From NCBI RefSeq assembly GCF_041146395.1, contig NC_090983.1:63681501-63745500 (forward strand): DNA of 64,000 bases, in the 5' to 3' direction. The DNA comes from Eulemur rufifrons (Eukaryota > Chordata > Mammalia > Primates > Lemuridae). Below are positions 13,680 through 27,669 of this stretch, piece by piece; position 1 is the first letter of the stretch, and each line of letters begins with the position of its first letter. The translations under genes and the position numbers were made by a program. A model generated the notes under the pieces. That model was not told the DNA's origin, ran no database searches, and saw only the letters and a program-made list of their open reading frames with translations.

Positions 13680-16600
13680 TCATTTATTGAGAAATTATAT
13701 TTAAGAAACTAAGCTAAATGTTAGGTAAACTGAGGTTTAAAAACTTATACAATTATATAAATCAAATGAAAACCTGGCTGCCAAATACTTTTTGAATTTT
13801 TAAAATCGACTTAGGCTGTTATTATTCTAAAAAATAGTGATGGAAACCAATGTCTTCTTTCCAGTGCTTAATAAACAACATAGCTCTAAAATTACCAGTT
13901 TATATAGTATGTAAACTATTCAAGTTAACTCTGTTGACCTTACAACAACTATTTTAGTACCATAATAAACAAGAACAGAAAGTCATTTTTTGGATATTGA
14001 ATATGCAATTAAGCTTCAAAGTCCTTTAATAACAGCTATTAGAATAAAAGAAGGCACCAGGAAAACTAAAGTGGTTCTTAAGCTAACTAAATTGAAAACT
14101 AAAGAAAACTGGTCTATATTTCACACAATGCCACTACAAAATAAAAACACATACATCACTGACAACAGATAAGTAAAATAAGAAACATCTGAATGTTCTA
14201 CAACTTTATAATCTACTGTTAAAACTTAAATGAATGCTACCATTTGAGAATCGGGATATAACTTAGTTATCTATTTCTGTAAAAAAAAAAAAAAGAAACT
14301 AAAATGCGTGTGTCCCTCATAAAAACAAGAAATTGAAATAATTACTTTTGCTATATAAATCTTCAATACTCGTTTCCTACAAGCAACTTAGAAATCACTT
14401 AAGTCTGACTCTTTATTTAAAATAAGTTTGTTTTAAAAGGGGGGAATCCATGCCTTTTAAAACTTAAACTAAAAGTCTAAGTCAGCTATCTAACAGAACT
14501 GTAGGATAAAGAGTTGAGCCATAGGCATAAGCAGTGTGACCAGCCTTTATTCATTCATGAAAATCTAACCAACCAGTGATATAAAACCTGTTATGGACTC
14601 CATAAACCCATCAAACTTATCTCTGTACAATGAGTTTTGAACTGCCACATTTAGTAAAACAGAAATTATCATCTAGGTCCACAAATTTTAAATGTGGTCA
14701 AATTAAATGAGACATGGGTTGTTTTTTCCCCCCATTTAGAAGATTAAAATCTGATCCAGCATAAAAAGCTGTGACTTTTACCTGGGCAGCCTTTGTTGAC
14801 TAAGCGGTTAAAAAAAAAAAAAGGAAGCATTTGCCATTACAACAGCATAAAAACTAACGCCTCAAAGTGTTACCTGCTCAGGCCTTTTAACAAATTTGTT
14901 AACACTATTAGTTATATTACTCCACCTTTCTCTTAGTGTGAACTGGTATCAATTATTTAGCCAATTTTATTATGTTATTAAAATACCTGCTGATTAAACA
15001 TGAACCAAAATGTCACTTATAAGAAATGTAAAATAAATAATATCACTGATCTGCAACACTCCAAAAATATCTAAAAATAGAAAGTCATCTTAGGAAATGA
15101 CACCAAACACTTCAAACTTAAAAAAAAGTTGTTCTAATATTAAAATATTACATAGGGTTTATTTTTACAATGGCTGTTTAAAGGTGTATATTTAGAATTC
15201 TTTTTGAAAGTCTATTAAAATACTTGTTTTTTTAACAAAAAGAAAATAGGTTTTATAAACAAATGAAGGTGATTATATTTTTACAAACAAAATAAAACCT
15301 AAACATACAATTTATTGAGTAGTTGAAAGAAAATAATTCTTAATTTTATGGTATCCAATATAATGGTCATCAAATTCTATCATAAAATTTAAAAATTTGA
15401 CGAAACCACTACCTTCAGTTTCCTCAATTAAAAACTACTTTAAAAAAAACCTGAACACAAAATAAGTGAATTCAAACATATATAAATAACTACCACTGTA
15501 TTGTTTATCTCTTACCCAGCAAGGTAAGAAACAACCTTTTAATACTTTAATTTTGTGAGTATTAAACAACTAGTGTGAAAAACAAGCTGCATGTAAACTA
15601 TTTCTACTGCCTGAGCTTCAATGACTAGCTGAGGCAACCTGTTATAGGAGGTGTTAATTGGCAATAGGAGTACAAGTCAGAAGCATGTTCCCCATCGTCC
15701 TAACCCAGCAAGGCTAGGTCATTAAAGTGGAAATGAATTCTTTCATGTCGACTTAACCCTTTCAATGCATGATTTCAGCTGTTTTCTTTCAATTAATTTA
15801 AAAAACTTGTTACTTTTTAGAGTTAAAAAAAAGCCCCCCCCCCAAAAAAAAGATCCTTTGGCTGACAGTTCCAATGACTATATTATTCAGAAGAACAGAG
15901 CAAGTTAATTGCAATGTAATACTGCAACTCTCCCCTCTCAAAAACATATAAACTAACTGTATTTGTCTAACACTGAAAAGATACAGGATATAGTGTTTAG
16001 AAATAGTGTGGAACCACTTAGACATATAAGTGTTCAATTTATATTTCTGTTTGAGGATCCAACAACTGTCCCATTAATCATCTTAACCTTGGGATAGAAT
16101 AGTGGTAATTTTTTAAATTCCCATAATGTCCATCCAAGAATCCCCAATATAAAAATGTTTTGAAACATATATGAGTTAATACATCTTTCTAATTATGTTT
16201 CATTATTCTGATAAGGTGCATAATCACAGCATAGCCTATGACTGGTTGCCAAAAAAGCCAAAATTCCTTTTATGGCATGATCTCAGAGGTTTCCAGATGG
16301 CGCATTAATTCTTCAAAAGAAAAAAAAAAAAAAAGACAAAAAGAAGGAAAGAAAATAAGAATGAAAATGTCAAAATAATGATGCATTGCTTTTCAAATGC
16401 CACATTTATAAATACTAATATTGCCATATATTTTAAGCATTATAGGAATTTAAAATAAAATAGTTATATAAATACTCTAAATATTACAAATAAAAATTAA
16501 CATACATACACTGCATCTTTCATCTGAATAATCTTGAAAGTACTGACTTTAGTAAAAACTCACAGTATCAGAGTAAGAACTAAACATTAGGAAACTTACA

Positions 16601-17719
16601 CCTGACACGATTTACCTTGTGATTAACCAATAAAAAAATTACCAACATGACAGTGGAGATATAATTTCAGCCACTGTTGAAATATAGCTGGGTTCTTGAG
16701 TAACTATAACCAACAATATGCTTATTTATTAACTTGATTAGCAAAGACCAAGATAATGGGAAATATAATGCTTCAGAGACGTCAAAAAATGGGAATTTTA
16801 CTATATTTCATATCTCTTTCCTTACCTCACCCACCTCCTCTTAAGTCCTCCAATTATTTGACAAATTTAGTTCCTGCCTCTCTGAAAACTTTTTTTGCCT
16901 AGGCCTACTGAGCTCCTTCAATATAGCGAACCTAAGTGGCTGCCCTGGAGCCAATATTTTGAGAATATAAAAACTTCAGTGGGGAACAGGGAGCAGGGTA
17001 AGGCAACGTAATAGCAAGGGTGAGGGAAGAAGATGACACCATTACCTGGTTATAAAAAGACCCGTCAAAGTAACATAGGGGCTGGTGGCCCAGTGCACAA
17101 TGCCCAGCTGTGACATTTCTTTCCCTTTAAGACCACCCTTAATATTCACTTTGAAACAATTTTCACCTACTTAAAAATGTGTGTGTATATGTGTGTGAAA
17201 TATGTCATGAGCACCAATCACTTTAGACATCTATGAAATCTGTCTCACCAGAATAGGCACTGACTATCCTCCACTCTGAATGACAATCACTCTGCTCCAT
17301 GGCAATGAGAAAGGAGCAAGCACAATGCTTGACTATCACTGTTACAAAGAAGCATCAAAGAGGATTGTTTCAAATTTCAGAAACCAGAAGATAACTACAA
17401 CCTTTAGGAGTGGCAAAAGCATGCTATCTTTTATAACTGGAAATAGGGGCCTAAAATCAAGCAGAACCAGAATGTCTTACAACAGAACCTTAAGGTATCA
17501 GAATTGTTCCACAACAGACCCTGCAACTGGCTTTAGAGTTCTTATAGTCACCAATGGCCCTTTTTTTCATATCGTTCAACTATGATATTATTTATGTATT
17601 TAAGTTATAAAACATGTAAAATAAATCAGCCATAAATAAATGGGTTATTCTGGGAAGCATCCATAATTCATTAATTAGCCCATCTTCTATGGAATGTTAC
17701 AAAAACACAAAGAATGCAC

Positions 17720-17850
17720 ATTTTTATTTATTCACTCAACAACCACAGACTTGAGAGCTCATATGCCATGTATTGTCTAAATAACAGTAAGCAGGTCCCT
17801 GCCCTTAAAAGGTTTACAAAGTAGAAGGCAGGCAAGAAATATTAGAAAAA
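17720..17850 (+). repeat. L2-like fragment
   Basis: 'TTTATTCACTCAACAACC...' followed by 'gccatgtattgtctaa' and 'ggtccctgcccttaaaaggttta' parallels the common L2-type text about tissue-wide 'ttcattcaacaaatatttattgagtgcc'. Assignment is by resemblance only. Confidence 0.45.
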
Positions 17851-19201
17851 CCATGATTGCAACATAAATACAAAAATAGAGGCATGTAAAGGGAGCACAG
17901 AAGTCATAGCAATCTATTTCATAAAATCTTCCCTTACGCTAAGAATTGAAGGACTTGTAGGTCTTTTCCAAGCAAAAAATAAAAGTAAAAAAGAGAGAAG
18001 AAGGGCAGGGAATGACATTCCAAGGAGAGAAAATGACACATTGAAAGGCACAGAGACCTGAAACAGCAATCATCCTGCATATTACCATTTGAAGCTTTTT
18101 AAACAATAAAATGGACTGACTAAAGCATGGATTCCTAATTAGTCAAACATGAGTTAATACTGCTTCAATTTCAATGGGTGCTTTTCTGAGGAAGTGACTT
18201 TTTTTAAAGGGCATCTTTAAAAGTAGAAGTGCTTTTTCTTATCCACACTTTTGCCTTTATGAAAAATATTCAGCACTTAAGAATATAAATCAGTTTGTTC
18301 TCTGACATGCCTAAAATAAATAACATAGTCATAAGACAATACTTGAAGGATAACATGATGTGTTTTTTCATATAAAATGTTAAATCTTAGGACATGATAG
18401 AATTTCACTATTGTGATATAGAGTGTCTCTTCAGTTTATAGAATTGGTACAAATAATACATCTAACTCAGTCTTGAAGCCAGGTTATTTCTCTTTAACAT
18501 ACAGTTCTCAGAACAAAATGCTCTTTTAACAAATAATATAAAAAGCTGATGATTTCACATCCAAGCAATGGGCACCAATGGAAGAGAAGACACAGAGTTC
18601 AAGGCTGGGATTAGCTGGATCACTGATCAAAGGAGCTGAAGGTTAAGTGGATGCTACTGTGATCAGCTGTTAGAGCCACTAAGCAGCCATAAAAGCTGGG
18701 CCCTGGAGGTGTTAACACAGAATACTAATAACCTTGCCTATATGTGTGTATCTTCCTTTATGTCTTTTAAATATGTTATATTTGTATTTTGCTTTATTTT
18801 TCAAATGTTATTTATCTCATCTAACAAACAAAAGAGAAAAAGACGAACAATATGTAAGAAAAACAGAGCACCATACAAAGAAGAGAAGCAATACAAAAAC
18901 ATGGGTGAATGTGGGCATGGCTATCAGGAAAAAAGGGAAAAAAAGACTCGGGAAACTTGTGTGTCAGAAACTATGACATGCACCAGGTATACAATAAACC
19001 AATTAGATGTGGTGCTAGCCCTTAAAATGTAGTGTAGAAGACAGACAATACACACACATATATAAAAATGAATATATGATTAGAACTTAGATTCGGTGCC
19101 AAAATAATAGAAAAGAGAATAAGCCCTGGGGATATAATAAAAGCAGGGCCCTATCTTCAAAGAGCCTTCTCAGAAAGCAAATAAGCAATGAACATGTAAG
19201 C

Positions 19202-19380
19202 CAGTAGTTCTTAACCCTATTTATAGCTCAGAATCACATGGAGAGTTTAAAAAATTCTGATGCTGGGGCCTACCCTCAGAGATTCTGATTTAATTGCTCT
19301 GAGGTGAGGCTCAGGAATCTTTTTTTAATTTTTTAGCTCCTAAAGTGATTCTAAAGTACAGCCAAGGTTGAGAACCACTG
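19202..19380. mobile_element. MER5/MER3-type hAT MITE
   Basis: Left end CAGTAGTTCTTAACCC and right end GGTTGAGAACCACTG form the hAT inverted ends. The flanking octamers ATGTAAGC and ATAGAAGC agree at 6 of 8 positions, fitting a decayed 8-bp target duplication. Confidence 0.7.
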
Positions 19381-19589
19381 ATAGAAGCTTATAAAGCAAA
19401 CGATTTCATTATTGTGAGGTTAATGAAATGGCTAGGGTGAGTTTGCCCAAGTAGCTGGCTAGGAATTTAAGAGTTCTAGAGCCAATCACCAAAGGCATCA
19501 AGTTCTGCATTACTACAGGCTTCTATTATAATTTCAACTAAGTGAAATTCAGAGGTTTATGAAATGTCACAGAAACATGCAATAGGAGT

Positions 19590-20172
19590 ACAACCTCCAC
19601 ATGGAAAGTAGTATGGAGATACCTTAAAGAACTAAAAGTAGACCTACCATTTGATCCAGCAATCCCATTATTAGGTATTTACCCAAAGGAAAAAAAGACA
19701 TTTTATAAAAAAGACACTTGCACTCAAATGTTTACAGCAGCACAATTCACATTCGCAAAGCTGTGGAAATGACCCAAGTGCCCATCAATACGTGAGTGGA
19801 TTAATAAAATGTGGTATACATATACCAAGGAGTACTACTCAGCCTTAAAAAAATCATTTCTTTTGTAACAACCTGGACAGAACTAGAGATCATTCTTCTT
19901 AGTGAAGCATCACAAAAATGGAAAACAAACACCATATGTACTTAATACTAAATTGGAACTAATTGATCAACACTTATGTGCACATATGGAAGTAAAACTC
20001 AAGAGAAATCAAGTAGGTGGGAGGGGGAGGGGAGATAGATAAATTCACACCTAATGGGTACAATGCACACTAACTGGGGGAAGGGCATACTTATAACTGA
20101 CTCAAACTATACAAAAGCAAATCATGTAACCAAAACATGTATATCCCTGTAAAACTCTGAAATTAAAAAAAA
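19590..20172 (+). mobile_element. L1 3' end (5'-truncated)
   Basis: Text begins in the ORF2 tail ('agtatggagataccttaaagaac', 'gatccagcaatcccattattagg') and runs through a 3' untranslated region with GGTGGGAGGGGGAGGGGAG to an A-tail ending near 20173. It is better preserved than other L1 pieces here, so probably a later insertion. Confidence 0.85.
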
Positions 20173-20239
20173 AAATGAAATATGAAGTAGAGAGAGATTA
20201 ACCAGGTTGGAAACATCATACATGGTAATTATTGCTGTC

Positions 20240-20580
20240 TACAAATTATTTCTGGTCCCTCTCTCAGGCACATAATAGGACTGCATTTCCCTGACCTTCT
20301 AAAGTTAAGTATGAACATGTGACTTGATTTAGTCAATGAAATATAAGTAGAAGTGACTTGTGTCATTTTCAATCAAAGCTTTTTAAGAGCCAGCATTCAA
20401 TGACAAGTACTCTGTCAGCTTGAGTTCCAGAGTAAGGATGACGCCACAGAACACAGCAGCCAGCTGAGACATGACAGATGTGCAGTGTGAGTGAAAAAGA
20501 AAGGTTTGTGGTTTTAAGCCACTGAGGTTTAGGGGTTGTCCCAAAGTATAACCCACCCTTCTTAACTGACACACCATAGA
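20240..20580. repeat. LTR-like fragment (MaLR/MLT1 type, uncertain)
   Basis: The strings 'catgtgacttgatttagtcaatgaaatataag' and 'tttaagccactgaggtttaggggttg' resemble those of MaLR-type LTRs. No clear ends are visible. Confidence 0.35.
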
Positions 20581-23500
20581 AGACTTCCAAGAGAAGGGGT
20601 GGATAAAGGATCATTTAAGTAGTCTAGAAGGAAGGAAGTAATAAATCCATTAAACAAACAATGGAAGCAAAGGGCATTTGTTTAGAGAGAGTACCTTACA
20701 AAGAGTCATATAATGGATGAGCAGAATGGTATGGGACACTTGAGGAATTACAAATAGTATAATATAGCTAATTCAGGATATGAGAAGGTTGAAGCAGAAG
20801 ATGAAGCTGGAAAGAGACAAATCACGAAGGATGTAAAATCTAGACAGCAGATCAACTCATAAAAGGGCCAAAGGGACTATTCTGTGAAGATATACCAGTC
20901 TTTACCTTCTTTCTGCCCCAGTACATCTAAGTGATAAGACCACGCTCACTGGCAACCATGGCATAATACCACGTATATCATTCTGGAAAACTCCCAGATG
21001 ATGTTGTTCATGCCCTTTTGGGAGACATGGCCTTTCCTTTCCCATCCCCTTGAGAATCACTACACTTTGACCTGAGGACTTTAATTTTTATCCTACAGTG
21101 AAAATGATTGAAGCCTTTTCAAGAATATTTAAACAAATGAATAAAATAATCAGGTTCCACATTTTAAAAAGAACTATGGAATTTCTGGTGGTGGGAAGAT
21201 TTACTAAGTAAGATTGGTGACAGGAGGATACAGGCAAGATTATGAATTAAGCAGAGGCAATGACAGAAGAGAAGAAACACATTCGAAGAAGACTCCATAG
21301 TATAATACCTGGGAACTATTAATAATTACATGGGGGGGAAACGGAGAAGTACAATGGGATTGCAGGTTTTGCCTTAGGCAGCTCAGTAAATATCAATACT
21401 GTTAATCAAGATACCAAATACCTTCAAGCCATATCCCAAATCTCCAGAATCTGACTGCTTCTAACCACATCTACATTACAGCATTCTGGTGATTAACTAC
21501 AACATATTTATGTGGACATGAAATCCATTTATATATCATTTTAACTAATTCTGTTTTTACTCTTATTGGAAATGATCTGAGATCTCCTTTCCTTCCTATT
21601 AGCTTGATTGAGACCTGACTTTACATAGTAAAGTTCAACATGAAGTTAACATAGCTATAATAACATTATATCTAGTCTGTCTACAAATGGCTGGTTAGGC
21701 CTTATCCAAAGAGAAACAATTTAAGACTATCCAAAACCATTACAGAAGTAAGTTATTCACTCAAAATTAAACAGCTAGTCTTAGTGGGACTAGTTTGCTT
21801 CTTTCTCTATAAATTACTGAAATTCAACCCCAAACAGGATTGCCATTTAAAAATACATGATACCAAGTTAAATTTGAATTTCAGATAGATATTTTTATTA
21901 AGTACATCCCAGACAATATTTGGGACATATTTAAACAATTATTCATTGTTTATTTGAAATTCTGATTTAAATAGGTATCCAGTATTTTTATTTGTTAAAT
22001 CTAGCAACCCTATCTCCAAGTAACTACAAGTACTTTCTATTCTAAGTCCCTTTCACATTTTATTTGTTATGCCTAGCTTAAGCTAGAGGTAACTTTATAT
22101 TACTAAGCATACCAACACTTTTTTCAAAATCTGTTTCCACATCTTTGTCTTTAAATAATGCCTTTAAGACTAAAGTATCCTCCCCAAATGGACACTTACA
22201 AGACCCTCTTATGAAAAGAACATAAACTAAATTTACATCTTAATGATATATCATGTTTTCATTCTTGTTGGAAAGCAGTATCTACTTTGAAGTATCTTCT
22301 CTTTGCAAACACTAAAAGCATCATTTACTAACAGACAAATGTTAGTTTCTTTTACTTTCACAGTTCAGACCACACCATGCACAGAGCAGTGCTGGTCTCT
22401 CTGATTCCTCCCCCTAGTCTAGCTAACAGTGAAATTTCCTCTCATGCCTGGAGCAGTGCTCCATAGCTGCCCTAGATTTTCTCTGCTAAAACTCTTCACC
22501 TCATCGTGTCATTAAGTCTCCATTAAGTCAAACACTCTGTTCGGCATTTACTTGTTTGTAACTCCACACAGCATCCAGATCAGTGTTCTGCATACTACAT
22601 TGGTTACTTGGGGGGAATATTTTAATAGAAAAGTCAGAAAGTTAGAGAAGGCTACTGACATAATTGAAAGAATTCCACACGAGAGAAAAATTACCAAACA
22701 CACACAAAAAAGATGGTCAATAAATAACTCTTCAATCTCTTTAAAAACATATGCAGTTTTAGCTTTTATTTTTGACTCACTCTCTCACCCACAAACATGC
22801 CAAGCAAGCACTCTGATGCCTCTGTGAGCCAGGCATACATGAAAATGCCAAAGGCAATCTTTTGCTTGTGTGGTCTCCATTAAGAACTTTCTTTTAGAAA
22901 GATACGTATATCCAAAAGGCAAAATAAATGAGAGGCTAGAGAAAAGGGAATTATTAGGGCTTGGACTAAAGCATACTTACAGAACAAGAGACTGAGACAG
23001 ACGGTAAACCAATTATGCAGCAGACTGGGCAGAGGGGTCATTTACTTAGAGAGCTCATCTGACTTAGGCCTAAGAGAAGAAAGTTTCTCCCTGAGAGTGA
23101 GAGAGCCCAATGAGGCAGGTATGTGAGAGAACAACAAATGTTTTCTCTAACCACTGTTATTTATTTCTTTTGAAATTTATTGTGAAATATTTAAGAAATA
23201 CAAAGAGGTCTAATGAATAATACAATAAACTCACCACCCAGCTTATGAAATAAAACATCACTAAAGCAGTTGGGTTAAAGCTCCTGTGTCCTTTTTCCTG
23301 ATTGACTGCATCCCCACTCTCACTCTGCACCCCCAGATATGTCCACCACTCCAATTCTGGTGAATGCCATTCTTTATACTTTTACTACATAAGTGTACAC
23401 GGGTAACATATATTTTTATTTTTAATGTGTTTAAATTATACATAAAAACAAGCATATAGAATGTATTATTCCTCCACTTGCTTTTGCCTTCATCATGTTA

Positions 23501-23636
23501 GTATGAAATAACCAGGCTGATTTGTGAAGATCACTCATTTTCATTTCTTTACAAAATTCTATTGTTAAGCACAATTATATACACATTCTCCTACTGATGG
23601 ATAATTAGGTTGTTTTCAAATTTTTGATATTATAAA

Positions 23637-23859
23637 CTAGGGATTAGCAAACTACGGCCTATGGACAAACCAGCTGACTGTTTTTTAAAATGAAATTTTA
23701 TTGGAACACAGCCAGACTCATTCATTTTTGTATTATATATGGCTGCTTTGGCACTACAATGGCAGAGTAGAATTGAGTAGTTGTGACAGGGATCATACGG
23801 CGCACAAGCCTAAACTATTTACTATCTGGCCCTTTAAGGAAAAGATTATCAACCCGTTA
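23637..23859 (-). mobile_element. MER20-like hAT MITE
   Basis: Contains GCAAACTACGGCCTATGG at one end and CTATCTGGCCCTTTAAGG near the other, with the central 'ttttattggaacacagcca'. This is the well-known 219-bp MER20-type consensus in the minus orientation. Confidence 0.6.
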
Positions 23860-24204
23860 TAAACAACGGTATTACGAAATGTCCTAGTATCCATATGGGA
23901 AACTTTCTCTAGGGAATATAATTAGGAAAAGATCTGCTAGGTTGTAGGGTAGGCAAATCTTTATTGTCATTAGATTCTGCCAAACTGTTTTCCAAAGGGG
24001 TTGTATGCTACCACTAGCTTATATGTGTTTACAGAACATGTGTTTCTTCTAATGTTCATATCTTTTGCCCATTTTTAAAATTAGAATTTTCCTAATTGAT
24101 TTGCAAAAGCTCAGTGTATACTGATAACTAATACTTTGTCAGTTGTATGTTAGATATATCTTTCCTAATCTGTGGCTCATTGTTTTGCTTTTTACACTTC
24201 TTCA

Positions 24205-24350
24205 TGCCTCAGTTGCATCTGAAAAATGAGTATTACGAAAATAACAAAACTTCACAGAGTGGTTAAGATTACATGGCTTAATACATTTAAAGTACTTAGA
24301 AGAGTGCCTGGCACATAGTAAGTATTCCACAAATGTTAACTGTTTTTGAT
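24205..24350 (+). repeat. MIR fragment
   Basis: 'gcctcagttgcatctgaaaaatgag...' then 'agagtgcctggcacatagtaag' follows the 3' half of MIR. Confidence 0.65.
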
Positions 24351-24649
24351 GGTGTTTTTAGATGAAAATAAGTTTTAAATTTCAATGTAAATGAATCAAT
24401 CTATCCCTTTATTATTTGTGCTATCTTGTTTAAGAAATCCTGCCCTACACATTCGATTTTAAATATCCATAAAGCAACATAGGTCATCTTGTTTGTATAC
24501 TACCCCTGAATGTTAAGAAAGAATAGCATTTTCTGTTAATTTGGTTTCAATTAACTCATTTGAGCAGATTCTCTTAAAATCTCAGTATGATTTTATTACT
24601 AATCTCTCTAAAGTCTAAGTTCTATCTAGAATAGCTATTCCCACACAAA

Positions 24650-26130
24650 TTTCTCCCAGTAAAAAGTAAATAAAGGGGACATCTGCTTATATCCAAGATG
24701 GAGTAACAGAGATTAAATTTACATTCCCACCTGAAACAAATAAAAAACAGACAAAATTACATGAAACAATGGTTTGTAAGATACTGATACTGTGATTAGA
24801 CAACAAAGAACACTGACCCCTGAACTGGGAAACAAATGAGGTGTGTCTTACTACTATCCTAGCCTACTGCCTTGAAACACTTTCCAGGATACAGTGCAGG
24901 GGGAAGAAACCCAGGCAGAAGCTAGGGACTCTCTGAGTTGAGGTGACAGAGCTGAGATTACTGGGAGACCAAAATAGCTTGAGTTATCTGGACAGAGTAC
25001 CACATAAAAAATAGCTGCAAAAACAGAAAACCCTAGAGATCTTCAGAGGGTTCTCCTTGAGTATTCAGCTAAGTATTTAACAGCGCATGTGTGAGAGAAA
25101 ACTACCCAAGTCTGGGGAAAGAATCATCCAAAAGGATTAGAAAGAAGAGTACCTACCTCCTACACAGCACTGGAAACAGTGCCTGTTCCCAAACAGCCAA
25201 AGTGGAAAATTTCAAAATTCACAAGTCATTGATTAGACAAAAGAGTCTAGCCTCAATAGTGGCAAATAATGAGTCCTACAGAAGGCACTGCTCCAGGTTT
25301 ACCTAACAAATAGTAAATGCAAAACTAGAAAGAATCAAATAGGTTCCAAGTACTTCAACTGCATCCCATAACAAATACCAAGAATATTTACAAGAATAAC
25401 AAATAGCCAGCACGCAACATGGTCAAATTCACAACATGAGGCATGTAGTAAAAAATCACCAGACATGCAAAGAAGCAAGAAAATATGACCCACAGTGAGG
25501 AGATAAATCAGTCAGTCAAAACTGAGAACTGATATGGATGTTAAAATTAGAAAAGACATTAGAAAGTTCTTTAAACTGTCAAAAACTTAAGCAGAAACAT
25601 ATAAAACATAAAAATGACCCAAATCAAACTTTTTGAGATGAAAACTACAATATATCAGTGGTAAAAGGATAAAGCAGGGAGTGAATTAAGAGAAGCTTGG
25701 TAAAACTTTATCTCTAGGGTGTCAATGGTTGGCCAGAAGAAAAAATGCTCTAAGATGAAAAATATACTGGATAGGATTAATAGAAGATTAAATCTTGTAC
25801 ACACACAAGAAAAGAATGAACCTGAAGATGTAGCAATAGAAAATGAAACACACAAAGCAAAAAAACTGGGGGGAAAATAAACAAAGCCATCTACAACTAA
25901 AAGCAGAAAAACATACATACCTTTGGGGTTCCTGGGGAGGGTGGTAGGAGAACAGAAAAAATATTTGAGAAATAATGACCAAAATTTATCCAAAATCAAT
26001 GAAAAGAATAAGCCTTCAGACATAGAAAGCTCAACAAAAAACAAGCACAAGACACATAAGAAAACTACATTAATGCATATCATAACCAAAAATCAGTGAT
26101 AAAAAAATCTTAAATGCATTATATTATACA
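24650..26130 (+). mobile_element. L1M 5' region/ORF1 fragment
   Basis: 'caagatggagtaacagag', 'caccagacatgcaaagaagcaagaaaatatgaccca' and 'aatttatccaaaatcaatgaaaag' resemble the 5' untranslated and ORF1 parts of old L1M elements. The frame is broken. A 144-codon minus-strand open frame (25655-26089) is antisense to it and not a gene. Confidence 0.6.
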
Positions 26131-26915
26131 ATAATATGGATACAGAGTTCAACAGAACAGAATTGAAAGTTTAGAAATAAATCCTAACATTTATGATCAA
26201 TTAATCTTTGACAAAAGGACTAAGACAATTCAATGGGGAAAAAATAGTCTTTTCAACAAATGGTGCTAAGACAGCTGAATATCTACAATCCAAAGCATGA
26301 ATTTGAACTCCTACCTCACACCATGCACAAAGTGGATCACAGAACTAAATATAATCATGACCTGAAACAATAAAACTCTTGAAGAAAACATAAGTAAATC
26401 TTCATTAACTTGGGTCAGACAATGATTTCTTAGCATGATAGCAAAAGCAAAAATCAAAAAAGAGAAGACTGATACACTGGACTTCATCAAAATTAAAAAC
26501 TTTTGTGCTTCAACAGGCACCATCAAGAGGATGAAAAGAAACTCTGGGTAAGAACAAAAATAAAAAAGAAAGTGAAAAGAAAGTCACGGATTGGGAGAAA
26601 ATATTTGCAAATCACACAAGGGGGCTTGAGCCCACAATAGATAAAGAACACTTACAACTCAGTAACAAAAAGAAAAATTGCTTAATTTTTTAAATGGGCA
26701 GCAGACCTACATTGCAAAATTGTTATGTCCTTCTGGTAAAAGGAAAACGATACTAGATAAAAACATGGATCTACACAAAGAAAAAAAACATTGGAAATGA
26801 TAACTACATAGGTAAGTATGATTTTTTATCTTTATTTAAATCTTTAAAAGATAATAGTTTGCTGTGAAAAACAGTACGGTATTTTCTCAAAAAATTAAAA
26901 ACAGAATTGCCATTT

Positions 26916-27636
26916 ATTATGGACTGAATGTTTGTGCCCCCCTCCAATCCATATGTTGAAATCCTACCCTTCAATGTGATGGTACTAGGAGGTGAGGCCT
27001 CTGGGAGGTATTTAGGTCATGAGGGTGGAACCCTCATGAATGAGATTCATGCCCTTATAAAGGTACTCCAGAGAGCTCTCTCTGTTTCTTTCTACCATGT
27101 AATGATACAAGAAGTCAGCAGTCTTGGCCGGGCGCGGTGGCTCACGCCTGTAATCCTAGCACTCTGGGAGGCCGAGGTGGGCGGATCGTTTGAGCTCAGG
27201 AGTTCGAGACCAGCCTGAGCAAGAGCGAGACCCCATCTCTACTAAAAATAGAAAGAAATTATATGGACAGCTAAAAATATATATAGAAAAAATTAGCCGG
27301 GCATGGTGGCACATGCCTGTAGTCCCAGCTACTCGGGAGGCTGAGACAGGAGGATCCCTTGAGCTCAGGAGTTTGAGGTTGCTGTGAGCTAGGCTGACGC
27401 CACGGCACTCACTCTAGCCTGGGCAACAGAGTGAGACTCTGTCTCAAAAAAAAAAAAAAAAAAAAAAAAAAAAGAAGTCAGCAGTCTGCAAACCAGAAGA
27501 GGATCCTCACTAGAACTAAACCATGCTGGCACCCTGATCTTGAACTTCCCGTCTCTAGACTATGAGAAACAAATGTTTCTTGTTTAAGCTACCCAATCTA
27601 TAGCAATTTGTTAGAGTAGCCCAACCTAAGATATTA
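26916..27636 (+). mobile_element. MaLR (MST-type) solo LTR with Alu insertion
   Basis: 'tatggactgaatgtttgtgcccccc', 'catatgttgaaatcctaccc', 'gtcatgagggtggaaccctcatgaatgagatt' and 'aatttgttagagtagccc' follow the MST-type ERVL-MaLR LTR almost throughout. No internal retroviral sequence is attached. The LTR is cut by an Alu at 27126-27473. Confidence 0.8.
27126..27473 (+). mobile_element. Alu (strepsirrhine type, young)
   Basis: Near-intact dimer beginning GGCCGGGCGCGGTGGCTCAC, with the 'gaaagaaattatatggacag' linker, a GCTGACGCCACGGCACTCAC right arm and a 30-base A-tail. A perfect target duplication GAAGTCAGCAGTCT flanks it (27111-27124 and 27474-27487). Confidence 0.98.
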
Positions 27637-27669
27637 TACTAAATGATCCAGCAATTCCACTTCTGAGTA

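Larger units (their letters stand above)
23150..24450 (-). mobile_element. Old L1 3' region, minus orientation, split by a hAT MITE
   Basis: 'caataaactcaccacccagcttatgaaa', 'gatggataattaggttgttt' and 'ccaaactgttttccaaaggggttgt' are the complement of L1 ORF2-end/3' untranslated text. A MER20-like element (23637-23859) and a MIR-like piece (about 24205-24350) lie within. Confidence 0.6.

Noticed and set aside
17280..17585. 101-codon plus-strand open frame
   Set aside because: No recognisable domain or splice context; length is within chance expectation for 64 kb in six frames.
18709..19032. 107-codon plus-strand open frame
   Set aside because: Lys/Arg-rich tail from A-rich DNA, no homology recognised, no splice signals or conserved start context.
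25655..26089. 144-codon minus-strand open frame
   Set aside because: Antisense of an A-rich L1M fragment; the Phe/Leu/Ser-rich product is the expected artefact of T-rich antisense DNA.
27126..27473. Human origin of the window
   Set aside because: The PSMD14 exons would fit human at the protein level, but the recent Alu copies have a linker and right arm that are not the human AluS/Y form.
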